The position numbers and the translations under genes are program-made. From Tannerella sp. (lineage in GTDB: Bacteria; Bacteroidota; Bacteroidia; Bacteroidales; Tannerellaceae), in assembly GCA_031275525.1 (NCBI GenBank), contig JAISOP010000027.1, forward strand, positions 1-7,310: 7,310 nucleotides of DNA, read 5' to 3'. Shown piece by piece: positions 1-5,513 of the stretch (the first letter of the stretch is position 1; each line of letters opens with the position of its first letter). The notes beneath the pieces were generated by a model. The model was not told the origin of the DNA and searched no databases. It saw only the letters and a list, made by a program, of their open reading frames with translations.

Positions 1-41
1 GGGCGGAGCGTCGGTCACATCTGTTATTTGAATATCATTCC

Positions 42-65
42 AATCACAAAAATCACAAAAATCAC
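42..65. repeat. Short 9-bp direct repeat (AATCACAAA)
   Basis: Two exact copies of AATCACAAA (42-50 and 51-59) are followed by a partial third copy ending at 65. No gene is supported in the first 80 bases. A short open frame ending in TGA at 29-31 could be the tail of a plus-strand gene beginning outside the window, but only nine codons are visible, so it is not called. Confidence 0.6.
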
Positions 66-80
66 CGTTCAGACAAAAAA

Positions 81-120
81 TTCAATGATTCAAAAAGAAC
101 GAGCCTTTTGAATCATTGAA
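81..120 (-). terminator. Perfect 15-bp hairpin downstream of the hypothetical gene, followed by a T-tract
   Basis: TTCAATGATTCAAAA at 81-95 is the exact reverse complement of 106-120, with a 10-nt loop (96-105). Read on the minus strand, the hairpin lies 24 bases after the stop codon of the gene at 144-821, has the loop GGCTCGTTCT, and is followed by six T (the A run at 75-80), as in an intrinsic terminator. A further TCATTGAA copy at 121-128 allows slipped pairing. A related hairpin with nearly the same loop lies at 6212-6268, so this is also a member of a dispersed repeat family. Confidence 0.75.
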
Positions 121-143
121 TCATTGAATTTTTGCTGCCTTTG

Positions 144-821
144 TCAGCTGATAATAAAGGACAGCAGGGGTCCATTGGGTCCTTCCTGCCCGTGCTGGTT
201 GGAGTAACGGGAGAAGACCCAGGCACGCCGGGCGAGGTCTTTTTCCGCGAAGACCACCTTGTGATGGCAGGTGGACGAAAAGCCTTCGTAATGAAACTCA
301 CTCCGGAGAGGCGCCGGCGCCTCCCTTTCGGCGACGACCGAGTAAAGATTGCTGCCCGTGGCATCGTCCGGGCGCTTCTTTTTACCGGTAACGACTTCTT
401 CGACAATGATATCGTACTGGCATTCGCCCGTACGTACAGCCGTGACCTGCCCCATCTCTTTCGGCGCTTCGGCACGGGTGGGCGTTTCATCGCGCGGAAC
501 GATACCGAAAACGGCCTTATCGGTCGTGCTGATGGCTTCGTTGAGGCGAATTTCCTTGTTCAAAAAAGCACGCCACTGCGTCTCCAGCTTTTCCCGTGCG
601 GCATTGCGTGCCGCACGGTTGATCTTGGAGGCCGTCAAAGGATCGCTGCACACTCCTTCCAAGTGGGTGAACTCATTGAACAAAGGCGTTACTTTCGCGA
701 ATTCGGCGGAGTCAATGCTGTAATCGGTCAGATGCTGTTCCGCCGTACCGTAAGCGAGTTTGATGAACTCCGTGAATCCGCTGATAGAAAGAGGAATAAC
801 AATTTTTCCTTCCATAATCAT
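144..821 (-). CDS. Hypothetical protein with helical N-terminus and fibronectin-III-like C-terminus
   Basis: This encodes 225 residues with start codons at residues 1 and 3 (MIM); the second ATG at 815-813 is equally possible. No Shine-Dalgarno sequence is visible, which is normal for Bacteroidota. There is no signal peptide or membrane segment. The first ~100 residues look alpha-helical and charged. A proline-rich linker follows (around RDETPTRAEAP, residues ~110-120). The last ~100 residues look beta-rich and end in RYSNQHGQEGPNGPLLSFIIS-like sequence, where an aromatic residue is followed by a GPxGP turn and a final strand. That order matches, from memory, a family of ~200-residue Bacteroidales proteins of unknown function whose C-terminus is fibronectin-III-like and ends in a similar ENxKGExGPWG turn. 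The gene is alone on its strand, with a hairpin terminator after it and a 21-bp repeat array in its leader. The function is unknown; the family assignment is by pattern recall and moderate in confidence. Confidence 0.8.
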   Translation of the reverse strand: MIMEGKIVIPLSISGFTEFIKLAYGTAEQHLTDYSIDSAEFAKVTPLFNEFTHLEGVCSDPLTASKINRAARNAAREKLETQWRAFLNKEIRLNEAISTTDKAVFGIVPRDETPTRAEAPKEMGQVTAVRTGECQYDIIVEEVVTGKKKRPDDATGSNLYSVVAEREAPAPLRSEFHYEGFSSTCHHKVVFAEKDLARRAWVFSRYSNQHGQEGPNGPLLSFIIS

Positions 822-912
822 TCACATTTAGAATTAATACTAAAAAAACAAACACTCCTTGAATTTCCTTTTTGCACTGCGATGGAACGCTTCCGGGTGG
901 CCCTCCGGGATT

Positions 913-1209
913 TTAAACCAACTGTCCCAAGTTTTGGTTCAACCGTCCCGAGTTTTGATTCAACTGTCCCAAGTTTTGGTTCAACTGTCCCAAGTTTTGG
1001 TTCAATTGAACCAAGTTTTGGTTCAACCGAACTAATTTTGGTTCAACCGTCCCAAGTTTTGATTCAACCGTCCCGAGTTTTGGTTCAACTGTCCCAAGTT
1101 TTGGTTCAACCGTCCCGAGTTTAGGTTCAACTGTCCCGAGTTTCGGTGCAACCGTCCCAACGGTCCCAAGTTTTATACCAACCGTCTGGGGTTTCCCAAC
1201 AAAGTGCAT
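913..1209 (-). CDS. Doubtful small ORF made of heptapeptide repeats
   Basis: An ATG at 1209-1207 opens a 98-codon frame that consists almost entirely of translated 21-bp repeat: first KLGTVEP units, then, after one 20-nt unit (1025-1044) shifts the frame, NLGQLNQ units. A 21-bp unit is seven codons, so hydrophobic residues fall three and four apart, as in a coiled coil. However, the same DNA is open in two minus-strand frames and all three plus-strand frames, so openness is not evidence of coding. If the promoter at 1222-1253 is used, transcription would start only a few bases before the ATG, giving an almost leaderless message. It may be a real repeat peptide, but it is more likely the noncoding leader of the gene at 144-821. 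Confidence 0.22.
   Translation of the reverse strand: MHFVGKPQTVGIKLGTVGTVAPKLGTVEPKLGTVEPKLGTVEPKLGTVESKLGTVEPKLVRLNQNLVQLNQNLGQLNQNLGQLNQNSGRLNQNLGQLV
920..1200. repeat. 21-bp tandem repeat array (about 13 units)
   Basis: The consensus unit is AAC(T/C)GTCCC(A/G)AGTTTTGGTTC. Units begin at 920, 941, 962, 983, 1004, 1025, 1045, 1066, 1087, 1108, 1129, 1150 and 1180. Units 920, 962, 983 and 1087 are identical. The unit at 1025 is 20 nt long. The unit at 1150 carries a 9-nt internal duplication. Units become more divergent towards 1200. The array lies in the leader of the minus-strand gene at 144-821, downstream of the probable promoter. Confidence 0.93.
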
Positions 1210-1221
1210 GAAAATTCGCCG

Positions 1222-1253
1222 CAAATATAAACGAATGATTTTACCGTATGAAA
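1222..1253 (-). promoter_or_regulatory. Probable Bacteroidota promoter reading towards the 21-bp array and the gene at 144-821
   Basis: On the minus strand, TATATTTG (1229-1222) matches the -7 consensus TAnnTTTG exactly. Twenty bases upstream lies TTTC (1253-1250), one mismatch from the -33 TTTG. No better match was found between 822 and 1221. If it is used, the leader of the downstream gene is close to 400 nt and contains the whole repeat array. Confidence 0.5.
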
Positions 1254-1341
1254 GAAAACGGTTGAATTTATGATTTTTTATGTTTTTTGTCCGTGGATTA
1301 CAAACGCTATGTATGAGAATTTTTGAATCAACGCTACGCTA

Positions 1342-1444
1342 CGCTCCGCAGAAAAAAGAGAAAGGTCCGCGGAGGCACGCGAATAAAATAATTCGCGGAT
1401 ATTCGCGTGCCTTCGCGGACCAATTCTTCTTTTTCGGCGGAGCG
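1342..1444. repeat. Long imperfect palindrome (~100 nt)
   Basis: The outer arms CGCTCCGC (1342-1349) and GCGGAGCG (1437-1444) are exact complements. The inner arms at 1364-1385 and 1400-1421 pair over 22 bases with one mismatch. The purine-rich stretch after the left outer arm (1351-1363) faces a pyrimidine-rich stretch (1422-1435) that pairs imperfectly. The loop is about 14 nt (1386-1399) and repeats the motif ATTCGCGGAT/ATTCGCGTGC. The short tandem ACGCT (1331-1345) abuts the left arm. It lies in the gene-free stretch upstream of the alpha-galactosidase. It has the appearance of a dispersed intergenic palindromic element. Confidence 0.85.
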
Positions 1445-1697
1445 AAAGAAAACATGTTCTCCGGTGAAAATAGATATGTTCCGGCGAAAACGAGGCTGTC
1501 TCAAAAGCCTCTTGGCGTGGTGTCTGTCTTTGCGGAACGAACCCGTAATAGATTCCTTTACCGGACGATGGAGGGGGGAGGGTACGCAAACTCCGCTTTT
1601 GCCTGCGCCGCAAGCCCTGGTTATTGGGGGGTTGAGAAACGCCGTTAGGGGTTTTTCTCCGGAACCCCGTTACACGGGTAAACTAATTATAATCACA
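1445..1697. other. Gene-free stretch upstream of the alpha-galactosidase
   Basis: No gene is supported here. Between 1454 and 1491 there are two related copies of ATGTTC(T)CCGGYGAAAA. A small hairpin GAGGCT/AGCCTC lies at 1492-1511. The 5' leader of the next gene holds two overlapping small hairpins: GGGGTT/AACCCC (1648-1668) and CCCGT/ACGGG (1666-1678). No convincing TAnnTTTG box was found for the alpha-galactosidase; TGTCTTTG at 1525-1532 is one mismatch away but lacks a properly spaced TTG. The frame of the downstream gene stays open back to 1407, but that extension would place the signal peptide internally and is not used. Confidence 0.6.
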
Positions 1698-3737
1698 ATG
1701 AAAAAGATAATTTATTTCGTAGTATGCGCATGGTTCTTGAGCGGAACCGTGTTTGCGCAGGGTCGCGCATCCCTGGTAGGGAAAAGCGTGCCGGATCCCG
1801 TGAAATGGGTGAAACAGCAGTTTGCCGCGGGGAAAAAACCGCCGTTTTCGTTTATTTACGACGGGAAAACATCCGACCGTTTGATCACCGGCTGGCGCTA
1901 TGGGAGCCGGACGTTGAGCGTCACGGCGGAGAAGGAGATGTATTTGTTTACCTACACCGATCCCCGGAGCGGGCTGGCGGTGAAATGCGAGGTGACGGCG
2001 TTCAAGGATTTTCCGGCGGTCGAATGGGTACTGTATTTTGAAAATACGTCGGGAAATAACACGCCGCTGATTGAGGAGGCGAAAGCGATTGACCTGTCGT
2101 TTGCCGTGACGCCGGGCGATCTGGTGCTGCATCACTCGCGCGGCAGCGATGCCCGGCGCGACGACTTTGAGCCGCTGGACCGGAGCCTGGCGACCGGCGA
2201 AGAGGTACGCCTGACGCCTTCCGCCGGACGCTCGTCGGATGGCAAGGCGTTGCCCTTCTTCAATGTCGAGACCTCGGGGCAGGCCGGCGTGGTGGTGGCC
2301 GTGGGCTGGACGGGCAAATGGTCTGCCGAGGTGTCGCGTCCTGCCGACCGGAGCCTTCACCTGGCCGCCGGGATGGAGCGGATGCAGCTGTCGCTCGAGC
2401 CGGAGGAATCCATTCGTACGCCCCGTATCTGTTTGCTTTTCTGGAACGGCGCCGACCGGATGACCGGCCACAACCAATTCCGCCGTTTTGTGCTGGCGCA
2501 TCATTCCCGCCGGATCAACGGCCGTTTGGCCGAATATCCCCTGGCTACGAATTTCGACCACCAGAACCCTGCACCGTGCAACGAGTTTGAGTGCCTGACG
2601 GCAGACTGGGCGGTGGCGGCCATCAAACAGAAACAGTATTTTGACATCCTGCCGGAGGTCTTCTGGCTCGATGCCGGGTGGTACGAAGGATGCGGCTGGA
2701 AGCGGGAGAACGGCGCCTGGTGGCAGAACGTGGGTAACTGGACGCCCGACCGGGAGCGTTTCCCCAACGGGCTGCGTCCCTTGGCGGATGCCGCCCACCA
2801 GGTGGGCGCCAAGTTCATGGTATGGTTTGAGCCGGAGCGCGTCATGCCGGGCACGGAGTTTGACCGCGAGCATCCCGAATGGCTGGTCCGGATACCCGGC
2901 GAAAACAACCGCCTCTTTGACCTCGGCAATCCGCAGGCCCGCCTCTGGCTGACCGATTATATCTCGGACTTCCTCCGGCGCGAAGGTGTTGATTACTACC
3001 GGCAGGATTTCAACTTTGACCCCTATCCCTACTGGCAGGCCAAGGATCGGCCCGGACGTATCGGGATGGCTGAAATCAGGTATATCGAAGGATTGTATGC
3101 TTATTGGGACAGCCTGCTGGTACGTTTTCCGGAACTGTTGATCGACAACTGTGCCAGCGGCGGACGGCGGCTTGACCTCGAAACGACTTCGCGGAGCGCA
3201 CCGCTCTGGCGGACGGATTATCAATATGGCGAACCGAATGGGTATCAGTGTCATACCTACGGGCTGAACTTCTACCTGCCCATTCACGGTACAGGCCCTT
3301 CCAGCGCCGACAACTACAATTTCCGCTCCGGACTGCTGGCCGCCATGATTACCGGACTCTCCGGACGCCCGCTGGCCGACATCCGGAAAACCATCCGCGA
3401 CTACAAGGAACTTAGGCCCTATTTTTACGGCGATTACTATCCGCTGACCTCGTCCCTGAATTATACGAACGACGATGTCTGGCTGGCCTACCAACTGGAT
3501 CGCCCGGAGCAGGGCGACGGGATTGTGCTTGCCTTCCGCCGCAAAGACTGTGCGCAGGAGTCGATCCGCGTCCGCCTGTCCGGCGTAAAGGATCAGCAAA
3601 CGTATGAACTGTATGACGAAGACCGGCAGACTCGCGAAAGAAAAACGGGCCGCGAATTGAAAGACGGTATTGACCTGCGAATACCCGATGCGCCCGGCTC
3701 ACTGCTCATCCGATACAGGAGAACTTCCAGGAATTGA
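1698..3737 (+). CDS. Secreted GH36-type alpha-galactosidase (melibiase)
   Basis: This 679-residue protein is predicted to release terminal alpha-linked galactose from oligosaccharides or glycans. Residues 1-20 form a signal peptide (KK, hydrophobic core, VFA before Q21), so it acts outside the cytoplasm, probably in the periplasm; the Cys at residue 10 is in the hydrophobic core and is not a lipobox. Residues ~25-280 form the N-terminal beta-sandwich and ~290-600 the TIM barrel, followed by a short C-terminal beta domain. Motifs of the family are WLDAGWY (D325), WFEPERV (376-382), the nucleophile in YYRQDFNFD (D437), NCASGG (484-489), and the acid/base in LWRTDYQY (D507). The RQDFNFDP form differs from the KWDMNR of classical GH36 and matches a subgroup annotated as alpha-galactosidase; alpha-N-acetylgalactosaminidase is the main alternative. 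The start at 1698 is chosen because it gives the signal peptide. The gene ends inside the left arm of an inverted repeat. Confidence 0.93.
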   Translation: MKKIIYFVVCAWFLSGTVFAQGRASLVGKSVPDPVKWVKQQFAAGKKPPFSFIYDGKTSDRLITGWRYGSRTLSVTAEKEMYLFTYTDPRSGLAVKCEVTAFKDFPAVEWVLYFENTSGNNTPLIEEAKAIDLSFAVTPGDLVLHHSRGSDARRDDFEPLDRSLATGEEVRLTPSAGRSSDGKALPFFNVETSGQAGVVVAVGWTGKWSAEVSRPADRSLHLAAGMERMQLSLEPEESIRTPRICLLFWNGADRMTGHNQFRRFVLAHHSRRINGRLAEYPLATNFDHQNPAPCNEFECLTADWAVAAIKQKQYFDILPEVFWLDAGWYEGCGWKRENGAWWQNVGNWTPDRERFPNGLRPLADAAHQVGAKFMVWFEPERVMPGTEFDREHPEWLVRIPGENNRLFDLGNPQARLWLTDYISDFLRREGVDYYRQDFNFDPYPYWQAKDRPGRIGMAEIRYIEGLYAYWDSLLVRFPELLIDNCASGGRRLDLETTSRSAPLWRTDYQYGEPNGYQCHTYGLNFYLPIHGTGPSSADNYNFRSGLLAAMITGLSGRPLADIRKTIRDYKELRPYFYGDYYPLTSSLNYTNDDVWLAYQLDRPEQGDGIVLAFRRKDCAQESIRVRLSGVKDQQTYELYDEDRQTRERKTGRELKDGIDLRIPDAPGSLLIRYRRTSRN

Positions 3738-3920
3738 GAATTAGTGGTTAGCGGTTAGTGGTTAGTGGTTAGTGGTTAGTGGTTAGTGGTTAGTGGTTAA
3801 TCCCCTAATAATACAATACAGCCCGCCGGAGTAACGTAATGTTATTTCCGGCGGGCTGTATAATTTATTAGTGGACTAACCACTAACCACTAACCGCTAA
3901 CCACTAATTCTCAATTCCTG
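3728..3920. repeat. 46-bp perfect inverted repeat with TTAGTGG heptamers spanning both gene ends
   Basis: Bases 3728-3773 are the exact reverse complement of 3875-3920, separated by 101 nt. The left arm runs into eight tandem heptamers TTAGTGG (3741-3796), of which the second is TTAGCGG. The right arm has about four complementary heptamers with the variant copy at the mirrored position. The outer ten bases of each arm, CAGGAATTGA, contain the last two codons (Arg-Asn) and stop codon of the gene on that side. The left heptamer tract is twice as long as the right, suggesting slippage on one side after duplication. Confidence 0.95.
3816..3861. terminator. GC-rich bidirectional hairpin terminator between convergent genes
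   Basis: ACAGCCCGCCGGA (3818-3830) pairs perfectly with 3847-3859, and two A-T pairs extend the stem to 3816 and 3861. The loop is 16 nt and can fold further (TAAC with GTTA). AT-rich sequence flanks it on both sides, so it can serve both the alpha-galactosidase and the symporter transcripts. It sits in the centre of the 46-bp inverted repeat. Confidence 0.82.
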
Positions 3921-5362
3921 TCCTGGGGTTCTTTGCCGGCCCAGCGTCCGAAGGAGGCAATGACGATGAAGCAGATCAGCGGCAAGACGAAGGAGACGCG
4001 TACGGGCGTTAACCAGCTGCCGAACCAGTTGGCTTCGTCAATCAGCAATCCCTGCAAGGGAGGCATCACGCAACCGCCGCCAATGGCCAGGATCAATCCT
4101 GCCGAAGCTAATTTGGCTTCGTCGCCCATTCCCTTTAACGCAATACCGTAGATGGTGGGGAACATCAGCGACATACACGCCGATATGGCAACCAGCGAAT
4201 ATAATCCGACCGGCCCGTGAATCAAGATTGCGCCTAAGGTACAGGCTATACCGCCGACCGCGAGCGTGGTCAGCAGGATACTCGGCCGGAAGTATTTCAA
4301 CAGGAACGTACAGATGAAACGGCTCGTCACAAACATGCCCATTGCAATCATATTGTAGCCCTGCGCCGTGGCTTTCGACATCCCCAGTTCGAGTTCGGCA
4401 TATTGAATGATAAAGGTCCAGACCATAATCTGTACGCCAACGTAAAAGGCCTGTGCCACGACCGAAAACACATAACGTTTGTTTCTCAACAGGTTTTTCA
4501 CCGTTTGCTTGACCGTGTAAACGCCGGCGTCGGCCGAAACGATCGTGGGCAGTTTGGATACAAGAAAGAGGATGAGGAAGCAAAATACCACTCCTCCAAG
4601 CAACAGATAGGGCAGGCTGACAATATCAAGTTCGGCCCGTTGTAACGCTTCAAATTGGCCGGGGGAAGCGCTTTGCAACGCTTGCCGTACGCCTTCTTCG
4701 TTTTTTGTCAACAGTTGATCCGGCATATCAGGATCCTTCATGGCCAGTTGCCGGATTTCTTCCCCACTTCCCTGTAATAGTTCGTTAAACTTGTCGGGGT
4801 CCACTTTTTCCAGCGTTTCAAATACGGCTCTTCTCCCACCTTCCAATTTGGCAAGGATAAATTCCTTGGCTATCAACATGCCCGTCAGAGAACCGATCGG
4901 GTTAAACGCCTGGGCAAAATTAAGGCGCCGTGTAGCGCTTTCCCCGGGGCCTAAGGATAAGATATACGGATTCGAGGTGGTTTCGAGAAACGCCAATCCG
5001 CAGGTCATCACAAAATAAGCGACCAGAAAGACCCCGAAAAGCATGGTATTACCGGCGGGAATAAACAAAAAGCATCCGGCAGCATATAATCCGAGTCCGA
5101 GGAGTATTCCTTTCTTATAATTATATTTCCGGATAAACAGCGCCGCAGGAATCGCCATAAAACAGTATCCGCTGTAGAAAGCAAACTGTACCAGCGAACT
5201 TTCAAAGTTCGAAATCAGCAGGATATTCTTAAACGCAGCAACCATCGGGTTCGTGAGGTCGTTAGCAAATCCCCATAAAGCAAACAGGGAGGTTATAAGA
5301 ATAAACGGGAACAAGTAGTTTTTTCCGTCTATTCCGCGAAAAAAAGAGGTTTGTTTCATCAT
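3911..5362 (-). CDS. FucP-family sugar:H+ symporter (MFS)
   Basis: This 483-residue inner-membrane transporter of the major facilitator superfamily probably imports a monosaccharide such as fucose, galactose or glucose with protons. About twelve hydrophobic segments are visible. Family motifs are LFALWGFANDLTNPM near the N-terminus (27-40), LAFLETTSNPY (123-133) and SLMFPTIYGIALKGMG (398-413). Glu127 aligns with E. coli FucP Glu135, but Asp46 of FucP aligns with Asn38 here. It is longer than E. coli FucP (438) mainly because of a charged, helical-looking loop at residues ~171-247, between the two halves. Two adjacent ATGs (5362 and 5359) are possible starts. A good promoter lies upstream on this strand. 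The gene is convergent with the alpha-galactosidase, whose product galactose is a plausible substrate, but the substrate cannot be decided from sequence. Its last two codons and stop lie in the right arm of the inverted repeat. Confidence 0.9.
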   Translation of the reverse strand: MMKQTSFFRGIDGKNYLFPFILITSLFALWGFANDLTNPMVAAFKNILLISNFESSLVQFAFYSGYCFMAIPAALFIRKYNYKKGILLGLGLYAAGCFLFIPAGNTMLFGVFLVAYFVMTCGLAFLETTSNPYILSLGPGESATRRLNFAQAFNPIGSLTGMLIAKEFILAKLEGGRRAVFETLEKVDPDKFNELLQGSGEEIRQLAMKDPDMPDQLLTKNEEGVRQALQSASPGQFEALQRAELDIVSLPYLLLGGVVFCFLILFLVSKLPTIVSADAGVYTVKQTVKNLLRNKRYVFSVVAQAFYVGVQIMVWTFIIQYAELELGMSKATAQGYNMIAMGMFVTSRFICTFLLKYFRPSILLTTLAVGGIACTLGAILIHGPVGLYSLVAISACMSLMFPTIYGIALKGMGDEAKLASAGLILAIGGGCVMPPLQGLLIDEANWFGSWLTPVRVSFVLPLICFIVIASFGRWAGKEPQDRN

Positions 5363-5404
5363 TTCTTATTTATCAATATAGTATGGATGTTTGATATTCG
5401 CCGG

Positions 5405-5435
5405 CAAAAGTAAAAGGATTCTGCGTTTCGGCAAT
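5405..5435 (-). promoter_or_regulatory. Bacteroidota promoter of the FucP-family gene
   Basis: On the minus strand, ATTG (5435-5432) is followed after 19 bases by TACTTTTG (5412-5405), an exact TAnnTTTG. Transcription would start near 5398, giving a leader of about 36 nt. No Shine-Dalgarno sequence is visible before the start codon. Confidence 0.78.
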
Positions 5436-5465
5436 CGGCCCGGGTATTTTTTGGGAATATTTATG

Positions 5466-5498
5466 TTTTGTGCGGGATGGATATTGTGATTACTTTTG
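5466..5498 (+). promoter_or_regulatory. Bacteroidota promoter of the RNase H gene
   Basis: TTTTG (5466-5470) is followed after 20 bases by TACTTTTG (5491-5498). Both boxes match the consensus and the spacing is right. The -7 box is identical to that of the divergent symporter promoter. Transcription would begin only about 10 bases before the ATG at 5514, so the message would be almost leaderless. Confidence 0.78.
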
Positions 5499-5513
5499 CG
5501 GGAAAACAATACA

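Noticed and set aside
132..1124. Long plus-strand open frame of 330 codons opposite the hypothetical gene and the repeat array
   Set aside because: It is antisense to the better-supported minus-strand gene, is Arg/Phe-rich without recognisable domains, and its end is translated tandem repeat, which is open in every plus-strand frame.
920..1200. CRISPR array
   Set aside because: The 21-bp units are contiguous with no unique spacers, and no cas gene is present.
1492..1511. IS terminal inverted repeat (GAGGCTGTCTCAAAAG)
   Set aside because: The sequence recalls some IS ends, but there is no transposase nearby and no partner repeat; it is simply a small hairpin here.
1278..1648. Open frames on both strands over the palindromic region
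   Set aside because: Both are translations of the palindrome and flanking repeats, with no start signals or recognisable protein features.
1407..1697. Upstream extension of the alpha-galactosidase frame by 97 codons
   Set aside because: It would bury the signal peptide, and it crosses the large palindrome and other intergenic repeats.
1683..3599. 638-codon minus-strand open frame opposite the alpha-galactosidase
   Set aside because: It is a shadow of a GC-rich gene: the plus strand has a signal peptide and all GH36 motifs in order, and the minus-strand translation shows no domain.
3728..3920. A complete mobile element with 46-bp terminal repeats
   Set aside because: Only 101 bases lie between the arms and they hold a terminator, not a gene. 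No target duplication can be seen. A MITE-like origin remains possible but is not shown.
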